64,000 nucleotides of DNA from Methylomicrobium agile (GCF_000733855.1 NZ_JPOJ01000001.1:2435001-2499000); one strand, 5' to 3'; shown: positions 24,401-30,871, counted from the stretch's first letter. Notes: a model not told the origin generated them from the sequence alone. Numbers and translations are program-made.

Positions 24401-24424
24401 GTACAAGCTCTCGGTCTGGTCTAA
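18422..24424 (+). CDS. RTX/S-layer-like Ca-binding protein, C-terminal part (continuation after frameshift)
   Basis: 2,000 codons continuing the preceding entry; the same frame is open back to about 18300, so the listed TTG start is nominal. The protein is very acidic and rich in Asp, Gly, Asn and Thr, with no cysteine noticed. RTX nonapeptide blocks (GGxGxDxhx type) occur near 18735-18800, 18860-18960, 19285-19350, 20745-20830 and 23525-23615. Between them are long beta-rich repeats (ENVxxxG, DVxxVDYSQ). The C-terminus resembles type I secretion signals (NPYQVYYVENGDTAGTSDL, aliphatic end LGLV). Expected to be exported by the upstream ABC/HlyD/TolC trio and to bind calcium outside the cell. 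Long minus-strand frames opposite it are composition artefacts. Confidence 0.88.
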   Translation: MLFEASDDDEPVQIWLNNDNANLQDNRDGDDGLYDGMGRVLSRSGESMQLDDVENVDASGNLYGFLDDVNVAIGAGGKTVNGENVGIGTSAQLNISGSNARNILIGGYDNDYIEGRDGDDLLMGGNLRYALNNPNAAGIVNDGRDELFGGDGNDDIVFEADGGAIGGGEDDDTLWLTDQSLGTQTADDLTTDGVLRFDLRAQNINDSAGYGGADVDGTQDQTNYSGSARVTVTDMENVIATGLGSIDYLASGANDPELHFANQQNHFAYEGDLDLRGTYGDNILYANTGDDVIEGRKGNDLLSGGEGNDDFIFHLGSTVNNNAQEVAADGVDVIWRQVDANGDNIWDTDADGNYLYGQDFGLDATATVGSSVLKIAIEKAGGNAPGDELSDVVNFVSEITTGVKVGDTFQSITLNTAAIKAATTYQGLTDAINEALDATSFGTDLQATLQSDGVTIYITDALGRELADTTTEVAGAGVTVQQKANTQTANTFAFGEADVTVSQDRLIYAAYEDRADGELRDDDAVLGSNVSLGQEGYAEDLVINFAEDGTRIAEDQTYTLTFDNLTTQDKVTILVNGVEYSLQVGVDLDGNIIGNEDGPFFSQANIQANFLDRLTDFINTFMDDDTASGELSASFNGTDTITLTQADYNGEETVFMIEPTVTIQNLSNGEPATVTVENTSQHEVLLYQFDGRDGNLNNDNVLFIGDSGINRSTLETAEDAGSTIVGKNAVLIDNKVDTHAESVANTGETIVNSQATNAWLDNQVEIYSVHGDDFLLGGQGNDTISGGTGDDRVIGSLGADDLDGGKNYYAVKVLGEAKTRVYELNKWEAANPSKVAALTGLNISSIALISQAETGVTLASGVFDDTLQFQQADFAAGQTEFTITLNDYVVNGGAIEFRNDGAGTVGVDVDGDGDFESTSTFTNFENIRTVSGVGKAVAGDGQGNDTLDVSGLSTDAGGISYNLTNNAGFSGPGDVRYSTDAFVTTDGERPAETDYEQLVIKVDGVENVIGGLGNDLVIIDETEAAKNNTFQAGLGVDRIEYRNDYNGSETAEPTVTIKVNVANDTDHVVMTGGRVGSTVATDILTGVEYIALNGHTAESVRADDVIDVTAMTTGAVVDYTNGEVRDLNGNVQLTIEGIYEMENVWADGNDTVIVADEDIMSQNAQYDNDDEDVAFATFIDYDELDANNQRVAFADQDSAQIEDVENQNLFTFDLSRVGNDADVDTVDYSQALDSIATVVRTGSDQYVLVDEDSSPDDSFGGNWVTRVDHLISAERIVASQAESVLDFTNFGQAVEISFQFDPLKANASTDQFESTIRIADASSNEIAGVPTYVERYDLNKNVSVDPFNNATWNRIEGSDFGESIKYDGSEDLTNLAGVDHRYSDDTLNLRGGNNVVSYFQLETSINAVIDVSEFDAENATTTGLIEATVSFEDGTGTNTTLAGSGKHHITSYTSDNGIAAGSLKLEASQDAEDSLTFTGTTDKIYFLGTSAGVIDVKIGDLDTMRLTGFEILKDAETNDVYDMKSLANVHGNLTLVDGSQGFSGDHDTIKVYDDAINFNSAGANTISLAALDASAPGGFDFDFDVLDVTGVTSALVTTLVGATGPTDEVVLGAVNNIATVNDFESVVLTDATLAQTGTTFVLDTTANKLTGGAKSLTFNNDMNTVSFRGLVLEAGTLDGGQVANVTSGITFTVTGNEDVTVYGGDGNDSITGGAGADTIQGGAGNDTLDGNFVPEVVEVHSYSLNGTSSALPGNVVVSLNGVTLTEGTDFAVGGDADVIGSLLASAQFRDGNAGNGEFTNAADIADVEWDANANELIFTFTSAAGDVADNLLGLLTVVPDLSLLPLTAGAEVVDTAYAARGESADTYVFEATAAGNGVDTLNNVDASDTLDFSAFFGTAAVADNTDDASDGLVLTNGKVTVGYNLANLVVDSVSGLGDNQKAVVLLTADADGVSDVTNNPYQVYYVENGDTAGTSDLTVTLVGTVNSAAELTAVQALGLV

Positions 24425-24435
24425 GACCGCTGAGA

Positions 24436-24499
24436 CACCCCGGATTTACTCCGGGGGGAATCCCTACAACCCCGCCTTCCTATAAGGCGGGGTTTTCTG
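24436..24499 (+). terminator. Tandem hairpins with terminator after the RTX gene
   Basis: The first hairpin is CCCCGGA/TCCGGGG (24437-24456). A second stem, AACCCCGCCTT/AAGGCGGGGTT (24469-24493), is followed by TTCTGTTATTTTATT. The pair directly follows the stop codon and fits a strong terminator for a highly expressed transcript. Confidence 0.8.
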
Positions 24500-24609
24500 T
24501 TATTTTATTCCTGGTTTCCGGGCGCAAGTTTGGAAGCCGCCTTCATCATGTTCCGGTTTCAAGCGATTGGCGCCGTAACGCATTGCACTAAATTGTTAGG
24601 ATTTCTCTT

Positions 24610-24810
24610 ATGGCTCAAGCAAAAACCATTAAAATCGATAATAAAGAATACGCCCTCGATGCGCTGCCGGAGGTCGTCAAGCAGCAATTGGCCAGCCTGC
24701 GCGTGGTAGATCGTGAAATTGCGCGTTTGCAGACTCAGTTGGCGATTGCCCAGACCGCGCGTTCGGTCTTTGCCAATGGCATCAATAACAATTTGCCGGC
24801 TAGCGAATAG
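24610..24810 (+). CDS. DUF6447-like small protein
   Basis: 66 residues. The pattern IKIDNKEYALDALPEVVKQQLASLRVVDREIARLQTQLAIAQTAR matches what I recall of the DUF6447 family: a short beta hairpin followed by one long helix. Function is not known. Its own ATG follows a short leader, about 185 bases after the RTX stop and beyond the terminator, so it is probably transcribed separately. Its position between the RTX gene and the SapC module suggests a role in the same surface system; that is inference. Confidence 0.7.
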   Translation: MAQAKTIKIDNKEYALDALPEVVKQQLASLRVVDREIARLQTQLAIAQTARSVFANGINNNLPASE

Positions 24811-24946
24811 CTTTGGCAGAATAATATCCGAATTTTACGGAATTTCTTCGGGTTGGGAGAGTTGCCGGCGTAAAGTCGGAGTTTGATAAATCTTGTCCCG
24901 TGCCTGTCTTAGCCCAGCACCTCGATCAGTTTCATTACTCGCCTGA

Positions 24947-25474
24947 ATGCAGATTCAAAAAATCACCACCCGTTACAGCATTTACCAGGATCGCCTGTCT
25001 ATCGACGGACAGTTTGCCAATGGCGAAATCGTAAGGCTGTGGCTCACTTACCGGCTAATGCGGGAGTTGTTGCCGCCATTGTTGAAACTGATTACCCCTC
25101 AGGCCAAGACCGAAGCCAAGGCAGCCATCTTGGCGGAATGGGCGCTAAGCCATGCACGCTCGCGGCAGCAGTCGGAAAAACCCGTAAGCCCGCCAGCCGC
25201 TGGCGCCGAAAAGGGCAGCCGGCAATCGGCCCCGCCGTCAAGTTGTCTTGTCAGCGCCATCGAATTGAAGACGACACCCAAGTCGGTGACGCTGGCATTC
25301 AAACGCTGGGGTAATCATCCGGTCGCCGATCTGGCGTTTAAACCGGAACATTTGCGGCAATGGTTGAGCATCGTTTATGGCTTGTGGAATCAGGCCGGCT
25401 GGCCCGATAATGAGTGGCCCGACTGGGTTAAAAAGATGCCGACGCTCAAGCCGGACGACGTGATCGTGCATTAG
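24947..25474 (+). CDS. Unrecognised SapC-associated protein, copy 1
   Basis: 175 residues, family not recognised. It is homologous to the protein at 34432-34938: the N-terminal block (ITTRY ... DRLSIDGQFANGEIVRLWLT ... LLPPLL) and the C-terminal block (LRQWLSIVYGLWNQAGWP ... WPDWV) align clearly with that copy, while a variable Ala/Pro/Ser linker (about 70-100) lies between. It looks soluble, with no signal peptide or membrane segment. It precedes a SapC gene by about 120 bases, with a hairpin repeat between. As both window copies accompany SapC, I infer a shared function in surface-layer export or assembly. Confidence 0.75.
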   Translation: MQIQKITTRYSIYQDRLSIDGQFANGEIVRLWLTYRLMRELLPPLLKLITPQAKTEAKAAILAEWALSHARSRQQSEKPVSPPAAGAEKGSRQSAPPSSCLVSAIELKTTPKSVTLAFKRWGNHPVADLAFKPEHLRQWLSIVYGLWNQAGWPDNEWPDWVKKMPTLKPDDVIVH

Positions 25475-25500
25475 GGGTGCACTATTTAAATTAATGAGTT

Positions 25501-25566
25501 GTAGGCCGGATAAGCGAAGCGCATCCGGTGATTGCGTTGTGGATGCGCTTCGCTTATCCGGCCTAC
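25501..25566. repeat. Palindromic element, family D copy 1
   Basis: Near-perfect inverted repeat: GTAGGCCGGATAAGCGAAGC and its complement enclose a short loop. It lies between the unrecognised gene and sapC. A related element is at 27736-27806. Confidence 0.8.
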
Positions 25567-25592
25567 GCAACAACTGACTGAATCGACAAATC

Positions 25593-26396
25593 ATGTCCAA
25601 TTATCAGGCACTCTCCTTTAAACATCATGTCAATAAGCGCTGGTTGCGGCCGGCGAACTATGCCTTCGCGGCGGCCGATACCGTGGCGGTTTTGTCTCTG
25701 AATGAACTTCCGCATACCCTTGCTGCGATGCCGATCGGCTTTATCAAGCAGGACGAGCGTTTTCTGCCGGCAGCCATTCAAAGTTTGCATTCCGGCCGCA
25801 ATTGGTTCGTAGGCCCGGATCAACGTTGGCTGGGCGATTATATTCCTGCCGTGTATCGTGCCTATCCTTTTCGGTTGGCAAAAACGGAAGAGGATAAACG
25901 GATTTTATTGATCGATGCGGACAGCGGACTGATTGCCGAGGGAGTTGCGGGGGAAGCGTTTTTTACCGCAGAAGGCCAGCCTACGCCTTTTATTCAGTCC
26001 ATCGTCGATTTCCTCAGTCTTTTAGAGCAAGATCGGCAGCGTACGGTCGATGTATGTGAGGCTTTACAAAGCTATGACCTGATTCAGCCGTGGCCGATTA
26101 CTGTAAAAGTCTTGGATCGGAATATACCCTTCAAGGGTTTATATAAAATCAATGAAACGGCCTTAAATGCCTTGTCCGGCGAGGCGTTGCGAGAACTGAT
26201 GCAGGTAGGCGCGTTATCGGCGGCCTACTGTCAGCTCTTTTCAGTGCGGAATTTGACATTGCTCGGCCGGCTTGTCCAAGTTCATGGCAAGGCCGGTGAT
26301 GCCGCACAGGAAATCGAAAAGACCGTCGCTCAGGAAGAATCGGATACGGATTTTTTCAGTAAGGACGGCATAGTGAGTTTTAAAGGATTATTTTGA
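25593..26396 (+). CDS. sapC: SapC-family protein, copy 1
   Basis: 267 residues of the SapC family (PF07277), named for a gene at a Campylobacter S-layer locus; its biochemical role is unsettled. Family features: an N-terminal AADTVAVLSLNELPHTLAAMPIGF, central WLGDYIPAVYRAYPFRL, then DADSGLI and a conserved FFTAEGQPTPFIQSIVDFL segment. No signal peptide is seen, so it is probably cytoplasmic. It lies downstream of the exporter/RTX genes and the unrecognised partner. A second, divergent copy is at 33166. Confidence 0.88.
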   Translation: MSNYQALSFKHHVNKRWLRPANYAFAAADTVAVLSLNELPHTLAAMPIGFIKQDERFLPAAIQSLHSGRNWFVGPDQRWLGDYIPAVYRAYPFRLAKTEEDKRILLIDADSGLIAEGVAGEAFFTAEGQPTPFIQSIVDFLSLLEQDRQRTVDVCEALQSYDLIQPWPITVKVLDRNIPFKGLYKINETALNALSGEALRELMQVGALSAAYCQLFSVRNLTLLGRLVQVHGKAGDAAQEIEKTVAQEESDTDFFSKDGIVSFKGLF

Positions 26397-26432
26397 GGCT
26401 TCCGCGTTCAGTTCTTGTTGACTCTCCTAATC

Positions 26433-26517
26433 GTGCAGGTTGGGTTGGGCGCTAGCCGTAGCCCAACGCATCGAAGCCGAATGTCGTCGGGTTACGCTTC
26501 GCTAACCCAACCTACAC
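26433..26517. repeat. Palindromic element, family D-like, imperfect
   Basis: GTGCAGGTTGGGTT at one end pairs with AACCCAACCTACAC at the other. It occupies the gap between convergent sapC and the slipin gene and may act as a bidirectional transcript end. Confidence 0.6.
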
Positions 26518-26527
26518 GATGATGGCG

Positions 26528-27691
26528 CTAAGCCGGATTTGTCTTATCAATTAACTTCACCATCCCGTTCATTACACTATCCAGCCCGCCATATACATTC
26601 AGCGTATTGATTCGTGCGGTGATCTTCTCCAGTGCTTCCAGTTCCTTCAAGCGCAGCAGGATCGGATTGCCTTCCATCACCTTGGCGGTATTGTGCAATG
26701 AGCGGGTCGCCTGGGTTTCTTCCTGGCGCTTGATCAGGTTCGCTTCGGCCATTTTTTGCGCTTCGACAACCTGCGTCAAAATCGCTTTCATCTCGCCGGG
26801 CAGGACGATGTCGCGTGCCCCGACCGATTTGACTTCGATCCCGTAAGCCGATGCTTTTGCTGTCGCGATCTCGAGAATCTGCCGGTTCAGCGAGTTCTTG
26901 TCGGCCAGGAGTTCATCCAGCGTTTGCGTGCTGACGACCGTGCGCAGGGCCAGTTGCAGTTCGCGGTACAGAAACTCTTTCGCATCGGCCAGTTCCGCGC
27001 GGGTCTTTTCCGGTTCGCGGATTTGCCAGGTTGCAGACAGGTTCACGCGTAGGCTGACCCGGTCCTTGGTCAAGATTTCCTGGCCGTTCACTTCCATGTT
27101 CTGCAGGCGCAGATCGAACAAAGTCAAGGTCGGGCAGTGGTTGAACCGCCACCAGGCATGAATGCCCGCGCTCAGTGCCGCCCGGATTTCGTTGTCTACG
27201 GCCAGGAAGCCTATGTGCTGGTCCGGGATGTTGAAAAACGCGACTGCATTCAGTGCGGCTTTACGCAGTATCTCATCTTTCGCGTTGGCCAACTGTGTAG
27301 CGAGCGGCTTCGGCAGGGCCGGTTGCGCACCGATATCGATCTTCTCGATCCGGATCGTATTCTGTGTTTTCCAGTACGCACCTTGCTGGCCCGGCGCCTT
27401 GATGTCCTTCAGTGTTCCGTTCTGATAGACCAGTCCGGCTTCCATGTCGGACGTTTCCCAAAGCTGCAGGTACGGCGCGAAGGCTTTCGGGTGCAGTTGT
27501 GCGAGATTCAGCAGATCGTCGCCGACAGTTTGCTGCAAGGGGGCCGTAATCGTGACGATTTGCAACCGGTAGCGGTTCAGCCAGTCCCAAAGCCGGTAAA
27601 CGCCGGGCGGCAGGATTTTCACGAATTGCTGGTCCCTGAACAGCAGCCCGCGCTGGGCTTCGGTGATGATCAGTTTCTTGTTGATGGACAT
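26528..27691 (-). CDS. Slipin-family SPFH protein
   Basis: SPFH/band-7 protein of the long bacterial slipin type, 387 residues from the ATG at 27691, which follows GGAGAAATCC. The N-terminal part (KKLIITEAQRGLLFRDQQFVKILPPGVYRLWDW) and the central SPFH core (VNLSATWQIREPEKTRAEL ... YRELQLALRTVVSTQTLDEL ... YGIEVKSVGARDIVLPGEM) are clear. A coiled coil follows (VVEAQKMAEANLIKRQEETQATRSL). There is no obvious N-terminal membrane helix, unlike the QmcA-type protein at 10096. Role unknown; the family is usually linked to membrane stress. The frame is open upstream to 27718, but the ribosome-binding site favours 27691. Confidence 0.85.
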   Translation of the reverse strand: MSINKKLIITEAQRGLLFRDQQFVKILPPGVYRLWDWLNRYRLQIVTITAPLQQTVGDDLLNLAQLHPKAFAPYLQLWETSDMEAGLVYQNGTLKDIKAPGQQGAYWKTQNTIRIEKIDIGAQPALPKPLATQLANAKDEILRKAALNAVAFFNIPDQHIGFLAVDNEIRAALSAGIHAWWRFNHCPTLTLFDLRLQNMEVNGQEILTKDRVSLRVNLSATWQIREPEKTRAELADAKEFLYRELQLALRTVVSTQTLDELLADKNSLNRQILEIATAKASAYGIEVKSVGARDIVLPGEMKAILTQVVEAQKMAEANLIKRQEETQATRSLHNTAKVMEGNPILLRLKELEALEKITARINTLNVYGGLDSVMNGMVKLIDKTNPA

Positions 27692-27735
27692 TGGATTTCT
27701 CCGTAAAAATATGACCATGGAGATTCATTACTAAA

Positions 27736-27806
27736 GTAGGGTGGATAAGCGAAGCGCATCCACCTTTTAGGTCACTGTGGTGGATGCGCTGCGCTTATCC
27801 ACCCTA
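27736..27806. repeat. Palindromic element, family D copy 2
   Basis: GTAGGGTGGATAAGCGAAGC and a near-complement (GCTGCGCTTATCCACCCTAC) form a long hairpin of about 70 bases. It opens the repeat-rich zone. Confidence 0.8.
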
Positions 27807-27808
27807 CG

Positions 27809-28078
27809 CCTTAATTTATGAATTGGGGGTGACGGAGCCTCCGCACCGGCGCGGGCTGCTGGCGCTCCAACCGGCGGGCGTCGCGCATCCTTCGCGGCGC
27901 GCGCCGGCCGATCTTCACCAGCAGGCTTTGCCGATGCCGGCTTGGGACCGGACTTGTTGCGTCCTTGCTGCAATGCGCTGAACGAGCCGCACGCCGGGAT
28001 CCTCGCGGTCCGAACCCGCGCCCGGAGGTCCGCCGTGGCCCTTGCGGACCGGTTTGTCAAGCTGCCTTGACAGGCAGG
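27809..28078. other. GC-rich stretch with no recognised gene
   Basis: About 270 bases between a family-D hairpin and the tRNA-like sequence. Frames on both strands give only low-complexity Arg/Ala/Pro peptides, and no start with a ribosome-binding site is convincing. A perfect hairpin (CTGCCT-TGAC-AGGCAG, 28062-28077) lies at its right edge, just past the 3' end of the tRNA-like sequence. Confidence 0.4.
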
Positions 28079-28150
28079 TTTGCTAGCCGGGCTCGAACCG
28101 GCGCCAGACTGATGATGAGTCAGTTGCTCTACCCACTGAGCTATAACCCG
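28079..28150 (-). pseudogene. tRNA-like sequence, anticodon CAT, 5' acceptor strand disrupted
   Basis: On the minus strand a tRNA body is clear: D-arm GCTC/GAGC, anticodon stem ACTGA/TCAGT with loop CTCATCA (anticodon CAT, Met or Ile2 type), variable loop CTGGC, and T-arm GCCGG-TTCGAGC-CCGGC. The acceptor stem is broken: CGGGTTA at the 5' side pairs with TAGCAAA at only four of seven positions, and no CCA follows. Base 37 is C, where a purine is normal. The 5' acceptor bases belong to the end of a family-A repeat, so the gene seems truncated by that element. A functional tRNA is not excluded. Confidence 0.55.
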
Positions 28151-28239
28151 TAAGGCGGAACTGGCTCTGCCGGGTTCCGCCGAAGGAGAGTGGATCGCCC
28201 GGCATGGCGGCGGATCGCCTGACGGCATCCGCCCTACGG
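28149..28239. repeat. Family-A palindromic element, copy 1
   Basis: About 90 bases built of nested inverted repeats: an outer arm AAGGCGGA ... TCCGCCCT, and internal hairpins GGAACC..GGTTCC and GATCGCC..GGCGGATC. It abuts the tRNA-like sequence. The consensus begins CGTAAGGCGGAACC and ends GGCATCCGCCCTACGG. Confidence 0.9.
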
Positions 28240-28347
28240 GGTGATCGATCGCGAACCGAACAACCAGATCAGCACGTCGATGGAGTGATTGAGCTGACCG
28301 GTATCAATCCGGCCAACTTCAGTGAAGCGGCTATTATTCTCTAACCT

Positions 28348-28437
28348 GTAGGGCGGAACCGGCTCTGCCGGGTTCCGCCGAAGGAGAGTGGATCGCCCGG
28401 CATGGCGGCGGATCGCCTGCCGGCATCCGCCCTACGG
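28348..28437. repeat. Family-A palindromic element, copy 2
   Basis: Same 90-base unit as copy 1, here followed by the conserved trailer (28438-28500) and terminator hairpin (28499-28532), which together form the full composite unit of about 185 bases. Confidence 0.92.
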
Positions 28438-28498
28438 AGCGATCGATCGCGAACCGAACAACCAGGAAAACCGTAAGGTCAAGGATGGCCTGCCAAAA

Positions 28499-28532
28499 GC
28501 CTCCCCGGGGAAACCCAGGGAGGCTTTTTTGT
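28499..28532 (+). terminator. Repeat-borne intrinsic terminator 1
   Basis: GCCTCCCCGGGG-AAA-CCCAGGGAGGC followed by TTTTTTG. It ends the composite family-A unit. Near-identical copies are at 29757-29790, 31023-31056 and 31816-31849. Confidence 0.75.
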
Positions 28533-28557
28533 TTTAGTCTTTCCAGGCTTCCAAACC

Positions 28558-28648
28558 CGTAAGGCGGAACCGGCTCTGCCGGGTTCCGCCGAAGGAGAGT
28601 GGATCGCCCGGCATGGCGGCGGATCGCCTGCCGGCATCCGCCCTACGG
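28558..28648. repeat. Family-A palindromic element, copy 3 (upstream flank of transposase)
   Basis: Complete 90-base unit in the same orientation as its neighbours. It ends about 140 bases before the RAYT start codon. Confidence 0.92.
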
Positions 28649-28790
28649 GAAAGATAGCGGTTTACCGGCTTCCGCTATAGGGGACGTATGAACACTGTAT
28701 GAAAACTGATGCTATATTTTCTTCTACAGAATACTTATTAAGCGGATCGGCTGATGGTCATCATCCGCGTCTATGCCGGAGGAAATAAAG

Positions 28791-29324
28791 ATGCCTAATT
28801 ATCGGCGATGTCGGGTGTCGGGAGGCACTTATTTTTTTACGGTGAATTTGCTGGAACGGCGTTTGGATCTGTTGGTTCGGCATATTGATTTGTTGCGTGA
28901 AGCGGTACGCGTGACGCGTTGCGAGCGGCCATTCCGTATCGACGCCTGGGTGGTGCTGCCCGATCACATGCACTGCGTTTGGACTTTGCCGTCGGGAGAT
29001 AATGATTTTTCCAATCGCTGGAAAGCGATCAAGATTCGTTTTGTGCAAAAGATACCGGCTGTCGAACGCCGTTCGCAGGTACGGACGAATAAGGGAGAAC
29101 GGGCAATCTGGCAACGGCGCTTTTGGGAGCACTCGATTCGCAGCGAACAGGATTATGCGGCCCACATTGACTATTGCCACTGGAACCCGATGAAACACGG
29201 TTTGGTGAAGCGCGTAGCCGATTGGCCGTATTCTTCTTTCCATCGCTACGTCCGCCACGGCTTACTGCCGGAAGATTGGGCCGGCAGCGATCAGCCTGAT
29301 TTGGCCTGCGGTGAACGTGATTGA
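28791..29324 (+). CDS. REP-associated tyrosine transposase (RAYT, Y1 transposase family)
   Basis: Single-strand DNA endonuclease of the TnpA-REP type, which recognises palindromic REP elements and is thought to spread them. About 177 residues from the ATG at 28791, which follows GGAGGAAATAAAG. Visible: GGTYFFTVNLLERR near the N-terminus, the metal-binding HxH motif in VVLPDHMHCVW, the QRRFWEHSIRSEQDYAAHIDY region, and the catalytic tyrosine in HIDYCHWNPMKHGLV. Length and motifs are complete, so it may be active. It is flanked directly by family-A elements on both sides, pointing to these as its substrate. Confidence 0.92.
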   Translation: MPNYRRCRVSGGTYFFTVNLLERRLDLLVRHIDLLREAVRVTRCERPFRIDAWVVLPDHMHCVWTLPSGDNDFSNRWKAIKIRFVQKIPAVERRSQVRTNKGERAIWQRRFWEHSIRSEQDYAAHIDYCHWNPMKHGLVKRVADWPYSSFHRYVRHGLLPEDWAGSDQPDLACGERD

Positions 29325-29326
29325 GC

Positions 29327-29417
29327 CGTAAGGCGGAACCGGCTCTGCCGGGTTCCGCCGAAGGAGAGTGGATCGCCCGGCATGGCGGCGGATCGCCTGA
29401 CGGCATCCGCCCTACGG
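29327..29417. repeat. Family-A palindromic element, copy 4 (downstream flank of transposase)
   Basis: Complete unit starting within three bases of the RAYT stop codon, same orientation as copy 3. Confidence 0.92.
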
Positions 29418-29451
29418 GGTGATCGATTGCGAACTGAACAACCAGGAAAAC

Positions 29452-29542
29452 CGTAGGGCGGAACCGGCTCCGCCGGGTTCCGCCGAAGGAGAGTGGATTG
29501 CCCGGCATGGCGGCGGATCGCCTGACGGCATCCGCCCTACGG
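29452..29542. repeat. Family-A palindromic element, copy 5
   Basis: Complete unit in direct tandem with copy 4 at about 125-base spacing. Its trailer (29573-29613) is interrupted by a 136-base insertion. Confidence 0.92.
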
Positions 29543-29613
29543 AGCTACGGGGCGATCGATCACGAACCGAACAACCAGGAAAACCGTAAGGTCAAGGATG
29601 GCCTGCCAAAAGC

Positions 29614-29749
29614 CATATCCTTATACGCAAATGTCGTCATACCCGCCGGGAAGCGGGTATCCAGAGCCAGGGATGGCAAGCGTAATACGTTCCTGTAGCC
29701 TGGATTCCGGCAATCCCTGCCGGAATGACGAATTGTATATAGGGGCATG
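29614..29749. mobile_element. 136-bp MITE-like insertion inside a family-A trailer
   Basis: The conserved trailer is split here. The 9-base sequence GCCAAAAGC occurs on both sides (29605-29613 and 29750-29758), as a target-site duplication. The insert has imperfect terminal inverted repeats (CATATCCTTATACGCAAATG against CATGCCCCTATATACAATTC on the other strand) and internal inverted motifs (GTCATACCCGCCGG, CCGGAATGAC). It encodes nothing. After it the trailer resumes with its terminator hairpin. Confidence 0.65.
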
Positions 29750-29756
29750 GCCAAAA

Positions 29757-29790
29757 GCTTCCCCGGGGAAACCCAGGGAGGCTTTTTTGT
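29757..29790 (+). terminator. Repeat-borne intrinsic terminator 2
   Basis: GCTTCCCCGGGG-AAA-CCCAGGGAGGC plus TTTTTTG, the displaced end of the interrupted family-A unit. Confidence 0.7.
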
Positions 29791-29909
29791 TTTTTCTCGT
29801 TCTCATTTTCTTAGCCGAACGAGGCATATTGCCCCGTCCCGCTCTACCCCGCCTGCGGAAGCGGAAAACCGCCGTCGAAACGCCTGCCGAGGCATGTTAT
29901 CCTAACGCC

Positions 29910-30869
29910 ATGAACCACGATCACGCCTACAAGCTGCTGTTTTCCGAACCCGAAATGATTGCCGACCTGCTACGCGGCTTCGTGCATCAGCCGTGGGTCG
30001 GCGAACTGGATTTATCGACATTGGAGCCGGTGGCATCGAGCTACGTCTCCGACGACTTGCGCAGCCGCGAAGACGACGTGGTCTGGCGCGTCAAACACAA
30101 ACGCCGCTGGATCTATGTATATTTGCTGATCGAATTCCAGTCGACGGTCGATCCCTTCATGGCCGTCCGCTTGCTGACCTATATCGGCTTGCTGTACCAG
30201 GATTTGATCAAGCGCAAACATTGGGGGAACGACAAACGCCTGCCGCCGGTCTTTCCGATTGTGCTGTACAACGGCGAATCGCGCTGGCAGGCGGCGACCG
30301 AACTGAAAGACCTGATCGTGAACATGCCGGGTGGGCTGAGCGATTACGTGCCGTCGCTGAAATACTACCTATTGGACGAAGGGGCGTATCGACAAGAAGA
30401 CCTGGCGCCGCTCAAAAACCTGGTAGCGGCGATTTTCCGGTTGGAAAATTCGCGCACGCCGGCCGATATGTTGGCGGTCATCGACAATTTGGTAGAATGG
30501 CTGGCAATGCCGGAACAAGCCCGCTTGAAACGGAGTTTCAACGTGTGGATCAACCGGGTATTGCGGCCGATGGGCGCGGATTTTCCCCCTTCAAGCGATT
30601 TAATCGAGATGAGAGCTATGTTGACGCAACGTATTGAACAATGGGCAAAAGAATGGCAACGGCAGGGCAAGGCGGAAGGTAAAGCGGAGGGCAGATTGGA
30701 GGGCCGGGCGGAAGCCAAAGCGCAAACGTTACTCAAATTGTTGACCTTGAAGTTCGGCCCACTACCCGACTGGGCGGAACGGAACGTGTCGACCGCCGGT
30801 GCGGACCAGTTGGACGCCTGGATTGAACGGGTACTGACGGCCAACGATTTGAACGGGTTTTTTGAATAA
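29910..30869 (+). CDS. Rpn-family recombination-promoting nuclease (PD-(D/E)XK, DUF4351 tail)
   Basis: 319 residues from the ATG at 29910 (MNHDHAYKLLFSEPEMIADLL). The N-terminal Rpn/YhgA-like nuclease domain shows DLRSREDDVVWRV and YVYLLIEFQSTVDPFMAVRLL, fitting the D ... ExQ core of PD-(D/E)XK nucleases. The hydrophobic VFPIVLYNGESRW follows. An EGKAEGRLEGRAEAKAQ charged repeat links to a DUF4351-like tail (LLKLLTLKFGPLPDW). Family members promote RecA-independent recombination and some act in phage defence. The frame is open upstream through the repeats to 29598, but that part is repeat DNA and not family-like. Confidence 0.9.
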   Translation: MNHDHAYKLLFSEPEMIADLLRGFVHQPWVGELDLSTLEPVASSYVSDDLRSREDDVVWRVKHKRRWIYVYLLIEFQSTVDPFMAVRLLTYIGLLYQDLIKRKHWGNDKRLPPVFPIVLYNGESRWQAATELKDLIVNMPGGLSDYVPSLKYYLLDEGAYRQEDLAPLKNLVAAIFRLENSRTPADMLAVIDNLVEWLAMPEQARLKRSFNVWINRVLRPMGADFPPSSDLIEMRAMLTQRIEQWAKEWQRQGKAEGKAEGRLEGRAEAKAQTLLKLLTLKFGPLPDWAERNVSTAGADQLDAWIERVLTANDLNGFFE

Positions 30870-30871
30870 CC

